A stretch of DNA of 64,000 nt from DATCBF01 sp964401995 (GTDB taxonomy: Bacteria; Actinomycetota; Thermoleophilia; Solirubrobacterales; 70-9): NCBI GenBank assembly GCA_964401995.1, contig CAYOAP010000005.1, positions 62,001 to 126,000 on the forward strand, in the 5' to 3' direction. Below, one piece after another: positions 46,018-55,600 of the stretch (positions are counted from its first letter, which is position 1; every line of letters starts with the position of its first letter). The notes beneath the pieces were generated by a model. The model was given only the letters and a program-made list of their open reading frames with translations. It had not been told where the DNA came from and made no database searches. A program made the translations under genes and the position numbers.

Positions 46018-48026
46018 GGGATTTGCGCAAGACCGCGATCGGCGTGCTGGTTGCCCTTTGCCTCGCCGGCCTTGACGTGGCTCCGGCTCAGGCCGAGCTG
46101 GGGCCGATCCAGCTCGTCTCCAAGAGCGCGACCGAGCAGGCGGACTCGGCTACAGAACCGGCAATCTCCGCCGACGGGCGCTTCGTCGTCTTCCAGGCCA
46201 CGATAGGCGGGCTGAAAGGCGTCTTTCGCAAGGAACTCGAGACGGGGTCGTTGAGGGCGGTGGTCGCTGGAGACGCCTATGCCCCGGGGGCCACGGGCGC
46301 CGACGCAAAGGCCCCCTCGATCTCCGCCGACGGACGCTACGTCAGCTTCACCACCAGCTCGCGACTCGACCCGACGAATGACCTCCAGGCGACGTCGAGC
46401 GACGTCTACGTCGCCGACATGGGCGCCTCGCCGCCCAGTTATGAGCTGGCCTCTGCCATTGACGGATCCCAGCATGGCCTCACCTACACGGGCAGCGGCG
46501 GCGCGGTGGCTTCGGGACGGGTCTCGCTCAGCGGCAACGGGCGCAAGGTCGTCTTCGTCACCACTGCAGCTGCAAATCTGACCGGCGCGGCGGGCGGGAC
46601 GCCGAAAGGGCAGGTTGTCCTGCGCGACCTCGACGCACAGCGGACGACGATTGTCAGTCAGACGATGTCATCGCTTGGCGGCGCCCCGCAGCCGGTTCCC
46701 GGCGGCGCCGTCAGCTCTCCAGCGGGCGCGGCGTTGAGCGCCGACGGCACCACGGTCGCCTGGCTCGGCGTTCACCTGCCGGCCCAGGTCCCCCTGCTCT
46801 CAGACGAGGCGCAGGCGATTACCCGGGAAGACAACGGCGGCTTCACTCCCTACGACGAGCCGCTCTGGCGTCGCGTCGCCGACGGGCCTGCCGCGCCGAC
46901 CCGGCGGATCATCGGCGGTGGCGACCCCCTGGCGCCCGGCTGCCCGCCCGGCGGGACCCTCGCGGTTGTCGCCTGCCAGGGCCCCTTTCTCGAAATGACG
47001 AAGACGCTGGGGGGAGGCTGCGAAAGCCAGACCGGCTGGTTCAACAGGGATCTGCCGGCCGCCGATCATGTGCCGCAGCTGAGCGCCGACGGCCGCACGG
47101 TGGCGTTGATCGGCGAGCAGCCCGATGGATTCGCAAATGTCTTTGCGGTCGACATGGACAGCGGATTGAGCCGTCTCCAGGCGCTGCGGCAGCTGACCCG
47201 AGAGGTGCCGCTTCAGAACGCGAATTCTTGCGTCGTCAGCTCCTCATCGGAAAGCATCGCGATCGCCGGCGATGTTCTCGATCTGGCGATCTCCCCCGAC
47301 GGCGGGCGGATCGCCTTTGTCACTGCCCGGCAGCAGTTTCCCCTGGCCCCCCCGAACTTGATCGGGAGCGCTCCCTCGGCGCTGGGGCTCACAGAGCTGT
47401 ACCGGATCGACCTCGGCAGCGAGACGCTGGAGCGAATCACCGGCGGGCCGAACGGCACGCCGTCGCTACGCCAGGGAGGCGGTCCCGGCGCCGCCGGCGC
47501 CTTCTCCCCGTCGTTTGGCGCCGATGGCCACACGCTTGCCTTCGCCTCGCAGGCGTCGAATCTGGTCGGCGGCGACGCCAATGGCGAAAGTGACGTGTTC
47601 GTCGTCTCTGACGAGAGTTTCCTCGACCTGCCGGGCAGCGCAAGCGTCTCGGCGCCGCCGCCTCCTCTGCGGCTCAAGCCCAGGTGGCGATTGGCGGTGA
47701 GCGCCATCTCGCAGGCGGACGGCAGCCTGCGCCTTGCGGCTGTGGTTCCCGGAGCAGGGACTCTGCGGGCGCGAGCCGGCGCCGCCGTCGGTCCTCGCCT
47801 TCGGATGCGCTCTGTCGCGGCTGCCCGCGGCCACGCCTCTGCCGACGGGCCGCTGGCGCTTGAGTTGAATCCGGCGCCCCGGTTTCGACGCCTGTCCCAC
47901 TCCAAGGCGGGAATTGACGCGACCTTGCACGTCTTCTTCTCCGGCCCCGGCGGCAAGCCGCTGAAAGACACGCTTGAAGTTCGCTTCCACGCGAGCGGCG
48001 GGAAGCACGGAAAAGGCACTCGATGA
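46014..48026 (+). CDS. Secreted TolB/PD40-like propeller protein, 670 aa
   Basis: The ATG overlaps the previous stop (ATGA). Signal peptide KTAIGVLVALCLAGLDVAPAQA, then repeated PD40 blades (ISADGRFVVFQATIGGLKG, ISADGRYVSFTTSSRLD, LSADGRTVALIGEQPDG, ISPDGGRIAFVTARQQF, FGADGHTLAFASQASNL). The last ~110 residues are a separate beta-rich basic domain (FHASGGKHGKGTR at the end). Probably binds a surface polymer or protein; ligand unknown. Coupled to the giant gene downstream by another ATGA. Confidence 0.85.
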   Translation: MRDLRKTAIGVLVALCLAGLDVAPAQAELGPIQLVSKSATEQADSATEPAISADGRFVVFQATIGGLKGVFRKELETGSLRAVVAGDAYAPGATGADAKAPSISADGRYVSFTTSSRLDPTNDLQATSSDVYVADMGASPPSYELASAIDGSQHGLTYTGSGGAVASGRVSLSGNGRKVVFVTTAAANLTGAAGGTPKGQVVLRDLDAQRTTIVSQTMSSLGGAPQPVPGGAVSSPAGAALSADGTTVAWLGVHLPAQVPLLSDEAQAITREDNGGFTPYDEPLWRRVADGPAAPTRRIIGGGDPLAPGCPPGGTLAVVACQGPFLEMTKTLGGGCESQTGWFNRDLPAADHVPQLSADGRTVALIGEQPDGFANVFAVDMDSGLSRLQALRQLTREVPLQNANSCVVSSSSESIAIAGDVLDLAISPDGGRIAFVTARQQFPLAPPNLIGSAPSALGLTELYRIDLGSETLERITGGPNGTPSLRQGGGPGAAGAFSPSFGADGHTLAFASQASNLVGGDANGESDVFVVSDESFLDLPGSASVSAPPPPLRLKPRWRLAVSAISQADGSLRLAAVVPGAGTLRARAGAAVGPRLRMRSVAAARGHASADGPLALELNPAPRFRRLSHSKAGIDATLHVFFSGPGGKPLKDTLEVRFHASGGKHGKGTR

Positions 48027-51000
48027 GGCGAGCGATCGCGCTCATCGTTTTCGCCGCGGTCCTGTCGTCTCTGGCTGCGCCCCGCGCCCGCGCTGCCGGC
48101 TGGCACTCGGAGCAGCCGGTTGCGGCAGGGATCGGCGTGCCGGCATCGCTCGGCCCGGTTGGTGACATTGCCTGTTGGGCCACGAATCGCTGTCTGTTGA
48201 TCACCCAGGGCAACGACGCGATGCCGGCGGGGCTCTACGCCTATGACGGCAGCGGCTGGCATCTCTACTCGACCGTCTGCGGCGGCCACGAAGGGCAGAT
48301 CGCCTGGGCGGGCCCGGACGAGTTCTGGACCGTCTCCGACCAGCAGAAGGGGCAGGAACTGACGGGAGGAGGGGTCACCGAAAAACAGCTCTACCACCGC
48401 TCGCTCTGTCATTTCAAGGACGGGCAGGTGATCGCTTCCTACGCAGAGCCGATCGGCGCCTCGACTTCCTACGAACCGATCAACGCCGCCGCCTGCGATG
48501 GGCCCAACGACTGCTGGTTCGGTGGCGAACGCCTTCCCGGCACCAACAATGTCGGCGCCTTCCACTTGCACTGGGACGGGCAGTCCCTGAGCGCGATCCC
48601 GTCGCTGAGCGAGTTCGAAGAACCCGCACTTGGCGATCCGGGGCGAAGTGTCAAGGATCTCGCTTTCGACCAGGGGCGTCTCTACGAGAGCGTGCAGGTT
48701 CAGCAGGGCGATCTTGCCCCGAATGAGTCCTCGCAGCCATCGTTTTTGCACGAAGTCGTCGAGGGCAGCTCAAATCCATTCGTCCCCCTCTTCACAACGG
48801 GGCCGCTCGAATACGGAGCGGGCGCGCAGGCCAGCGAACTCGGCGCCTTCCGCTTCGCCGAGGGCGGTGGGCAGCTCTGGGCCGTCGCCGGGGCGATCGG
48901 CAGCAAAGCGAAGGTGACCGCGCTCCATCTCGAACTCGGCGGCTTTACCCAGATTCCGATCAAAGTCCCGGGCCCCTTCAACACGGCTGACAGCGTCGCG
49001 GGAGTCGCCGCCGAACCGGGGGCCGACGATGTCTGGGTCTCGTTCAAGCACAGCGGCGACGGGGTGATGCCGGCGGCGCGGTTGGCCCGGATTCACATCG
49101 ATGGCGCCGCCGATGGAGAAGTGCAGCTGCCGAGCAGCGAAGACGGCATCGGCCGCAAGGGCTCTGCCGGGCCGATCGCCTGCCCCGGGACCGAACAGTG
49201 CTGGATGGCAACTGAAAAAGGCTGGCTTTTTCACCTTGGTGGGTCGCTTCTCCAGGACAGCGATCCGGCGATGCACCAGCTGATCACCTACCGCCCGCCC
49301 GATGACGGCCTGCCGGCCCTCCCCCCGGACGAACTTCCTGTTGACGACTCCGGCGCCGAACCCTCGGCCGACCAGGCGCCGTTGCCGTTGGAAGAGGGAT
49401 TCCCGCACCAGCATCGAGCCCGCGCCTTGGTGACCGGAGTTCATCAGAGCCTGATCCACGGCACGATCTTGGAGCTGACCTTCACCTTGCGGGCCAAGGC
49501 TCATGTGCGGCTGCGGGCCAAGCGCCGCAGGAAAGTGGTCGCCCAGACCCCGCGCCACACGATGGCCAGGGGCCGCCGCCACCTGCGCCTGCGCCTCGAT
49601 CCCAAGAGCTGGCCGACCAGCCTCGACCTGCAGGCCCACGCGATTGTGAAGTCCAGCGCGCAGCATGCTGCGGCAAGGGCAATGTTGCGGGCGCTGGCGG
49701 TTCCGGTGGCGATGCGCGACGGTGGAGCTGTCACCGATTCGGTCGGGTCGCCTCTCCCTGCGGCCGCGACCGCGGCCGCTTCGCCCTCTGCCCAGCTGGC
49801 GCTCGACGCTCCGAAGGGAGTGCGCCTGCTGGGGGCCTCGCCGTTAGAGGCGCCGGGTGAGGTTTGGGGAGTGAAGGAAAAAAGCATCTACCGCTACACC
49901 GACGCCGACGGCTGGCAGCCGGTGGCAGCCCCGATCGGCGATGGCGTCATCACCGGCGCCCTCTCCGGCCGCGTGACAGCGGCCGGCGGGGTCGCCGCCG
50001 CCGCCCAGGCCGGCTCGGCCCAGAGCCTCGTCCTGCGCGACCCCGGCGGGCCGTTTCGCGCCGCCCCCAGCCCGGCGGCCCAGCTGCTGGCGGGCGAGTC
50101 CCTCTTCGCGAGCAGCGGCAGCCCCCGGGCGCTCCTGGCAGCGACCGACGAGCCGGGCGCCCGCACCGGCGCCTTTGTCGTCCCCGCCGTCACCGGCTCG
50201 GCCGTGCAGACCTCAATCCTCCACTTCGATGGCGGCTCTTGGTCGCGGGAATCGATCTGCCTCGGCGCCTGGGCCTCGCCCGCCTGCCAGGCGCCGGCCG
50301 CGGGCTTCAAGGCCCTGGCGATAGACGCCGGCGATCCCGGCAACGCCTGGCTGCTGGCAAAAGGCCCCTCCGCGGCGGAAGGAATAGCCCTCTTCTCCCG
50401 CGATGTCGCGCGCGGGCAGTGGCGACAGCGCTCCCTTGGCGGCAGCCTCGGCGCGCTTTACTCGCAGGCCTCGCCGAGCGTGGCGCCCGGGGTGACGGTC
50501 AAAGTCGCGGCTCGCACCCTCGGCCAGCCCCTGGCCGTCACCAGCCAGGGCGCCTGGGTCGATGTCCAGCTGACGATTCAGGGCGCCAAAGCTGACGCGA
50601 CCCTCTTCTACGCGCCCGACGCCTCCGGCGGCGCCGGCCAGGTGAGCGGGAGCTGGTGCGACGTGCCCGCCGCGGCCGCGGCGCTCTGCGCCTATCCGCT
50701 GGGCTCTGAACTTCCTGCCGGCGAAGGCCGCAGCTTCGCCTGGCCCGGAGGCGATCCCGTCAATCCGTTTGGGCGCCGCGTCGTCACCGGGGTGGGGCAG
50801 GGCGCGATCCTCTCGCTGGAAGGGACGGCGTTCACGCGGATGCCGCTGATCGGCGGCAACGCCGGCGCCGCAAACGGCGCCGCGTTCAGCGCTCCAGGGG
50901 AGGGGTGGCTGGGATCCAGCGAATTTCCGGTCCACCTCACGCAGCAGCCGGCGCCTGGCAAGCTGCTGTCCTGGCCGGTTCCTTTCCGTCGCCCGCTGAC

Positions 51001-54000
51001 CTCGATCGCCCCCCAGCCCGGTGTGCCTGTCGGCGCGATCACCTCGCAGGCGCTCGCCGTCGGCGACCAGGGTGAGGTCGCGCGCTATGCCCCCGGGCAG
51101 GGCTGGACGCCGGAATCGCTGCTGAGCTCCTCTGGAGCGCGGGCGAAGCCGCGCCTGCGTGGGGTCGCCTGGCCCGAGCCGGGCCGCGCCTATGCGGTCG
51201 GCGACCACGCGGAAATGTGGCTCTGGCGAGGTGCGACCGGGCTCTGGGAACCGGACCCGGCAAAGCCACCCAACCTGATTCGCGCCAACTTCACAGGGAT
51301 TGCCTTCGACCCCTCCGACCCGACCCGCGGCTACGCGGTTGGAAAGCAGGGGGTGCTGCTGAGCTACGGGAAGCAGTGGACCCAGGATCAGCTTCCAGCG
51401 GGGCTCAACCCGGAAGTCAACTTCACCTCGGTCGCCTTTGCCGGCCAGGAAGCGCTGGCTGCCTACAGGTTCCCGCTCAGCGATGGCCACTACAGCGGCG
51501 GGCTGCTCCTCAACGACGGTTCCGGCTGGCGGGTGGATCAGGCCGCGACGACAGCGCTGGGCTCGTTTGGAGGCGTTCCCGAGCTCGCCGCCGGCCTGCC
51601 GGACGGCGGTGCGGTTGTCGCCAGTGATGCCGGCGCCGTGATCGAGCGCGACGGCCCCGGCGCGCCCTGGGCGTTGGCCTCTGGCGAAAATCGAGGCTAC
51701 CCCGCAGCCCTCGCAGCGGTTCGCGAAGGCGGCCAGGTGCGGGCGATCCTCTCGGTCGAGACGCTCAGTGGCCTCAGCACGACGACGGCCGCCGACTGGG
51801 AAATCGACTCCGACCAGGTGTTCAACCAGCCCCCTCCTGGGCAGGCGCCGCTGCTGACCGATCCCTACCTGCTGCCTCGCACGGGTTATCTGCTGCGACA
51901 GACGGCAACAGGCTGGCGTGACGAGGAGCACCCGCTGCCGTTGCCGGCAAGCGGTGGAAGCATCTATGACATGCCATTGCGCAGCGACCCGGTGCTTGCG
52001 CTGTTGCAGAATCCCGACGGCAGCGGAGGGTGGGCCGTCGGCGGAGAGACGGGATCGTCAATCGCATCTCCGAGCGTTGCCCAGGCCCTGCAGACCGCCG
52101 GCGTGATGCGCTATCCAGCCGATGCCGGGCCACCCGAAGCCGCCCAGGCGCCGATCGCCGCGACCCCGGGATCGACGACGCTGGCGATAGGAGGCGAGGC
52201 ACAGTGCGACGTTGCCTGCGCCGATCTCGTCGGCACTGGCATCGGCCCCGATGTCTGGGTGCCGGCAGCGGTTTCCAGGGCGAGTGGGATCGCGGGCGTG
52301 GGGGCCTTCCTCTACACAGGTCCCGGCGTCGCCGAAGGGCTTGGCAAAACCCTCAGCGCCCAGGCCTACGGTCGCGAGAGCCGTCGCTATGCCGCTCGCC
52401 TCTCGGCGGCGGCGGGCGCTTTGCCTGTCTACGTTGCCCCGGCCGCCTCTGATCTCGATGGCTCGAGTTCGCTGGCGACCTTCTCCGCCTCTTTCTCCGG
52501 TTTTGGGGCCCCTCTGGGAACCGCCTCACCGGGTCTGGGGATAACACCGCTCTCCCCGGCCGGCCCTTCCCAGGGCTACTACTCCTTCGACTCCGCCGGG
52601 CAGGGAGGGCCGGTGCGAGTGATCGTGCTCGACTACTCCCTGTCTGCGCTCAGCCTCGCCCAGCGCTCATGGCTGCAGGAACAGCTCGCAGCGGCAAAGA
52701 CCGCCAAGGAGCCCGCGATCGTGGTCGGCAACCGCGACCTCGGCGCCCAGGCGCCAGCCGCCGCTCGCGCCGGGGACGCCGCCACCGTCGTCCCGATCCT
52801 CGTCAACGGCGGCGCCTCGGCCTATTTCTTCGATTTCCCCGGACAGAACCGCACCTATCGGCTCACCTCCGGCGGCCACTCGATCCCGGCCTTTGGCAGC
52901 GGCACTCTCGGCTTCACCGGCTCGGTCGCCGGAGCGAAGGAAACCGATTTCGTCGGCGCCCGCGGGTTCTTGCTCGCTGCAATCAACGTCGCTCAGCGCA
53001 GTCCGACCACCAACGTTGCCCCGGTCAGCGCCCGCCTGATTCCCAACGTTGGCGAACTGGCGATCGATGCCACCGATGGCACTCTGCTGCGCCGCAGTCA
53101 GCCGGCTCTGTTCGATGCCCTTGCTCGTATTCCGAGGTCGGGGAGGCAGTGTTTGGCGCCGAACCCCGGCAACTGCGGGGAAAACGCCCCCGATCCCTAT
53201 ACCCCGATCCCCACTCAGTGTCAGGGCGCCAAGTGCGCGTCGGGCATCTTCCCGGAGTACCGCTTCGTTTCTTCCAGCCCCGACATCGCCGACTTCGTCG
53301 AGCCAGATCCGGCCTCGGCCAACCCCCGCCACGTCCTGCTTGGCAAAAACGACAAGCCGATCCTCGACTCGACCTCGGGCCTGCTCTGCGCGTTCAACGC
53401 AGGGACGACGACGGTCACAGTCGAAACTGGCGGCCTCGCCTACTCGCAGAGGGTGACCGTGCAGCCCGGAAGCGTCCAGCGTCCCTGCGGGACGACGCCG
53501 TTGCGCAACCAGTCGACTCACCAGCCGGCGCTTGCGGCGCCCCCGCCACCCGCGCCCGCCCCGACTCCGGCTTTCACCAGCGCTCCGACGTCGCTGCCGC
53601 CCCCTGCGCCGCCGCCGGCGCCCGCGCCGACGCCAGCCCCTGCGCCGACACCAGTGCACCATCCGGTTCCGGCACCCCTGCCGCCGCCCTTCTTCGCCGC
53701 CGCCCCGGCGCTGACGCCGGTTGTCCCGATTGTTCCTCCGGCCCCGCCGCCGGCGGCCCAGCCGACGCCGCCGTCGGGCACCTCTCCGGTGACCCAGCCA
53801 GCGGTCTCGCCGGAGCCGGAGGAAGAGCCGGAGGCGGCCTTCGACCTCGTCCACCACATGGCGGCGCACCGGCCGTCAGGTCCACGAGCGCATTTCCTCG
53901 GTGGCGCCCACTCGGGAGGGGGAGGCGTAGACCCGATCGCCTGGATGCCCGCCTTGGTCCTGCTCGCCGCAGTGACAGGTGCCGGCCTCTCGACCTCTCG

Positions 54001-54064
54001 CCGCCGCTCCCATCCCGACCTTGCCTATGAGCTGCCAACAACCCCCAGGAGGCCCCGACGATGA
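48023..54064 (+). CDS. Giant surface protein with degenerate phosphoesterase-like domain and C-terminal anchor, 2013 aa
   Basis: Signal peptide (LIVFAAVLSSLAAPRARA). Residues ~30-450 and ~600-1380 resemble BNR/Ycf48-like propellers (AVGDHAEMWLWRGATGLWEP, GIAFDPSDPTRGYAVGKQGV). Residues ~1380-1680 follow the layout of calcineurin-type phosphoesterases (GYYSFDS, VRVIVLDYS, QRSWLQEQLAAAK, AIVVGNRDL), but the expected metal-binding GNHD, H-x-P and GHxH residues are replaced, so activity is unlikely. Then a Big-like Ig domain, a ~90-residue Pro/Ala linker, and a C-terminal TM helix with basic tail (WMPALVLLAAVTGAGL, SRRRSH). ATGA overlaps both neighbours. Confidence 0.75.
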   Translation: MRRAIALIVFAAVLSSLAAPRARAAGWHSEQPVAAGIGVPASLGPVGDIACWATNRCLLITQGNDAMPAGLYAYDGSGWHLYSTVCGGHEGQIAWAGPDEFWTVSDQQKGQELTGGGVTEKQLYHRSLCHFKDGQVIASYAEPIGASTSYEPINAAACDGPNDCWFGGERLPGTNNVGAFHLHWDGQSLSAIPSLSEFEEPALGDPGRSVKDLAFDQGRLYESVQVQQGDLAPNESSQPSFLHEVVEGSSNPFVPLFTTGPLEYGAGAQASELGAFRFAEGGGQLWAVAGAIGSKAKVTALHLELGGFTQIPIKVPGPFNTADSVAGVAAEPGADDVWVSFKHSGDGVMPAARLARIHIDGAADGEVQLPSSEDGIGRKGSAGPIACPGTEQCWMATEKGWLFHLGGSLLQDSDPAMHQLITYRPPDDGLPALPPDELPVDDSGAEPSADQAPLPLEEGFPHQHRARALVTGVHQSLIHGTILELTFTLRAKAHVRLRAKRRRKVVAQTPRHTMARGRRHLRLRLDPKSWPTSLDLQAHAIVKSSAQHAAARAMLRALAVPVAMRDGGAVTDSVGSPLPAAATAAASPSAQLALDAPKGVRLLGASPLEAPGEVWGVKEKSIYRYTDADGWQPVAAPIGDGVITGALSGRVTAAGGVAAAAQAGSAQSLVLRDPGGPFRAAPSPAAQLLAGESLFASSGSPRALLAATDEPGARTGAFVVPAVTGSAVQTSILHFDGGSWSRESICLGAWASPACQAPAAGFKALAIDAGDPGNAWLLAKGPSAAEGIALFSRDVARGQWRQRSLGGSLGALYSQASPSVAPGVTVKVAARTLGQPLAVTSQGAWVDVQLTIQGAKADATLFYAPDASGGAGQVSGSWCDVPAAAAALCAYPLGSELPAGEGRSFAWPGGDPVNPFGRRVVTGVGQGAILSLEGTAFTRMPLIGGNAGAANGAAFSAPGEGWLGSSEFPVHLTQQPAPGKLLSWPVPFRRPLTSIAPQPGVPVGAITSQALAVGDQGEVARYAPGQGWTPESLLSSSGARAKPRLRGVAWPEPGRAYAVGDHAEMWLWRGATGLWEPDPAKPPNLIRANFTGIAFDPSDPTRGYAVGKQGVLLSYGKQWTQDQLPAGLNPEVNFTSVAFAGQEALAAYRFPLSDGHYSGGLLLNDGSGWRVDQAATTALGSFGGVPELAAGLPDGGAVVASDAGAVIERDGPGAPWALASGENRGYPAALAAVREGGQVRAILSVETLSGLSTTTAADWEIDSDQVFNQPPPGQAPLLTDPYLLPRTGYLLRQTATGWRDEEHPLPLPASGGSIYDMPLRSDPVLALLQNPDGSGGWAVGGETGSSIASPSVAQALQTAGVMRYPADAGPPEAAQAPIAATPGSTTLAIGGEAQCDVACADLVGTGIGPDVWVPAAVSRASGIAGVGAFLYTGPGVAEGLGKTLSAQAYGRESRRYAARLSAAAGALPVYVAPAASDLDGSSSLATFSASFSGFGAPLGTASPGLGITPLSPAGPSQGYYSFDSAGQGGPVRVIVLDYSLSALSLAQRSWLQEQLAAAKTAKEPAIVVGNRDLGAQAPAAARAGDAATVVPILVNGGASAYFFDFPGQNRTYRLTSGGHSIPAFGSGTLGFTGSVAGAKETDFVGARGFLLAAINVAQRSPTTNVAPVSARLIPNVGELAIDATDGTLLRRSQPALFDALARIPRSGRQCLAPNPGNCGENAPDPYTPIPTQCQGAKCASGIFPEYRFVSSSPDIADFVEPDPASANPRHVLLGKNDKPILDSTSGLLCAFNAGTTTVTVETGGLAYSQRVTVQPGSVQRPCGTTPLRNQSTHQPALAAPPPPAPAPTPAFTSAPTSLPPPAPPPAPAPTPAPAPTPVHHPVPAPLPPPFFAAAPALTPVVPIVPPAPPPAAQPTPPSGTSPVTQPAVSPEPEEEPEAAFDLVHHMAAHRPSGPRAHFLGGAHSGGGGVDPIAWMPALVLLAAVTGAGLSTSRRRSHPDLAYELPTTPRRPRR

Positions 54065-54783
54065 TCCCCGCCACGCCGCACCGCGGCCCGAGCCCGCGCC
54101 TGCTCTCCAGCGCGGCGCTGCTCGTCTCCCTGCTCGCCCTGGTCTTCTCGATGGGCGGCCTGGCGCCCGCCCGCCAGGCAAAGCACCACAAACACGCCAA
54201 GAGCCATCTCGGCGCAAAGCTCGCCAAGCTCGACGCCCGCTGCGCCGTCTCCAACGCCGTCGACCTCGGCACCTGGTGCCTGGAAAGCACGCCGTTCCAT
54301 GTGCCGATTACCGACACCGGCAAGAACAACTACCTCTACGCGGCCCAGAAATGCGTCGCCGAAGGCGGCTGGCTGCCGAGCGCGGCGCAGCTGATCGGCG
54401 CCGCCCCCAAGGTCGCCCTGGCGAGCACGATCGACGACAGCCCGGCGACCTCCGCCAACACCGAATTCCCCGAAGCCAAAAACGGGATCAAGGACCAGCG
54501 CGAGATGAGCGGCGACCTCTTCACGACTGCCGCCGGCGGCAGCGCTGCCGGCTCGGAGGGCGTGACTGCCGGCTCCAAAGGCGTCGGCAGCACTGGCGAA
54601 CCCGACCCGGTGCCGGCCCCTGCCGACCCGCTGCCAGACAGCCTCGACTACGTCACCGTCTATGACAACCACAACATCGGCGGCTTCGCCGGCGGCAAGC
54701 CGGTCGGCGCTGCCGAGAACTTCCGCTGCGCCTACGCCAAGGGCTACCAGGGGAAGCCGCGGGACACCTCTTCGCGCCCCTGA
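54061..54783 (+). CDS. Secreted hypothetical protein, 240 aa
   Basis: Last gene of the operon (ATGA overlap). Signal or anchor segment LLSSAALLVSLLALVFSMGG, then a His/Lys-rich stretch (KHHKHAKSHLG). The mature domain has CAVSNAVDLGTWCLESTPF, GKNNYLYAAQKCVAEGGWLP and SAAQLIGAAPKVALASTID; this combination recurs in exported proteins of this lineage. The N-x-Y-x-A-x-x-x-C pattern may indicate a lectin- or FGE-like fold, but evidence is thin. Function unknown. A strong hairpin follows. Confidence 0.75.
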   Translation: MIPATPHRGPSPRLLSSAALLVSLLALVFSMGGLAPARQAKHHKHAKSHLGAKLAKLDARCAVSNAVDLGTWCLESTPFHVPITDTGKNNYLYAAQKCVAEGGWLPSAAQLIGAAPKVALASTIDDSPATSANTEFPEAKNGIKDQREMSGDLFTTAAGGSAAGSEGVTAGSKGVGSTGEPDPVPAPADPLPDSLDYVTVYDNHNIGGFAGGKPVGAAENFRCAYAKGYQGKPRDTSSRP

Positions 54784-54795
54784 GCTGGGCGAGCA

Positions 54796-54820
54796 GGGGG
54801 CCGCGCAGCGCGCGGCCCCC
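54796..54820. terminator. Bidirectional terminator hairpin
   Basis: GGGGGCCGCGC (54796-54806) pairs perfectly with GCGCGGCCCCC (54810-54820) around a 3-nt loop, between two convergent genes with ends at 54783 and 54828. A symmetric stem without T-runs would serve both strands. Confidence 0.7.
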
Positions 54821-54827
54821 GCTGAGA

Positions 54828-55232
54828 TCAGGCCTCCTCGGCGTATTTCGCGTACATCAGCGACCCCGGCGTGTCGAGCAGCTCGCCCGTCTCCAGCAGC
54901 GTCTTCAGGCCGGAGAGGATCATCGGCCAGCCGCCGTAGAGCTGGGCGTTGGCGCCCTCGCGCAGTTCGTCGTGGGTGACGGTGAGGCAGCAGGAGGTGC
55001 CGACCGGCTCGATCTCCCAGGTGATCCGGGACTGGCCTTCGGCTTTGACCTCCTCGCTCCAGAGGGCGACCATCGTTTCGACCCTGCGCTTGGGCGGGTC
55101 TGACTCGACGACGCTGCTCTCGGCCGGGGGTGGGGCGCCGAAGGTGTACTTGCGGCGGGTCTTGGGATCGGTGATCGCCTCCCAGAGCCGCTCCGGCGTC
55201 GTCTTGATGTAGATCTCGAACACTTTCTCCAT
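54828..55232 (-). CDS. SRPBCC (AHSA1-type) protein, 134 aa
   Basis: START-like helix-grip protein: FEIYIKTTPERLWEAITDP at the N-terminus and YGGWPMILSGLKTLLETGE as the C-terminal helix are typical of AHSA1/ASHA-type SRPBCC proteins, which bind small hydrophobic ligands. Its ATG overlaps the ArsR-type gene stop by 1 nt (TGATG), the common regulator-SRPBCC pair arrangement. Ligand unknown. Confidence 0.85.
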   Translation of the reverse strand: MEKVFEIYIKTTPERLWEAITDPKTRRKYTFGAPPPAESSVVESDPPKRRVETMVALWSEEVKAEGQSRITWEIEPVGTSCCLTVTHDELREGANAQLYGGWPMILSGLKTLLETGELLDTPGSLMYAKYAEEA

Positions 55233-55543
55233 CAGTCGGCCTCCTCGATGTCTCTTTTCAGCTCACTGAGCGCACTGGCCCAGGGCTCTGCGTATTTGCT
55301 CACCCAGCGGTCGTGGACGAGCCTGATCGGGACGGGGTTGAGGAAATGCAGCTTCTCGCGGCCACGACGCTTCGTCGTCACCAGGCCGGCCGCCTCGAGC
55401 ACTTTCAGGTGCTTCATCACACCGAAGCGCGTCATCGGCAACCGCTGCTCGAGCGCGCTCAGGGACTGCCCATCCTGCTTGAACAGCTCGTCGAGCAGGC
55501 TGCGGCGCGTCGGGTCGGCCAGGGCCTTGAACACCTCGTCCAT
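55232..55543 (-). CDS. ArsR-family transcriptional regulator, 103 aa
   Basis: The ATG at 55543 gives the standard start MDEVFKALADPTRRSLLDEL; a TTG four codons upstream is less likely. The winged helix has SLSALEQRLPMTRFGVMKHLKVLEAAGLV in pieces, with no metal-binding CxC, so it belongs to the non-metal ArsR group that controls SRPBCC genes. It is divergent from a second ArsR gene, and an inverted repeat GTGAC/GTCAC lies between them. Confidence 0.9.
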   Translation of the reverse strand: MDEVFKALADPTRRSLLDELFKQDGQSLSALEQRLPMTRFGVMKHLKVLEAAGLVTTKRRGREKLHFLNPVPIRLVHDRWVSKYAEPWASALSELKRDIEEAD

Positions 55544-55558
55544 GGCCGGAAACAATAG

Positions 55559-55574
55559 GTGACTGATAGGTCAC
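55559..55574. promoter_or_regulatory. Putative ArsR operator (GTGAC-N6-GTCAC)
   Basis: GTGAC (55559-55563) and GTCAC (55570-55574) are inverted around 6 nt; ATAGGT is also directly repeated here at 11 nt. It lies 16 nt upstream of the minus-strand ArsR ATG, fitting autoregulation. Confidence 0.55.
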
Positions 55575-55590
55575 ATGTCAAGTTTGCAAT

Positions 55591-55599
55591 ACTTAAGTA
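55591..55599. promoter_or_regulatory. Putative operator of the second ArsR (ACTTAAGTA)
   Basis: A TTAAG palindrome (ACTTAAGTA) sits 2 nt before the ATG at 55601, and a second CTTAA occurs 13 nt later inside the gene start. This resembles operators of SRPBCC-linked ArsR regulators (TTAAG half-sites). Confidence 0.45.
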
Positions 55600-55600
55600 G

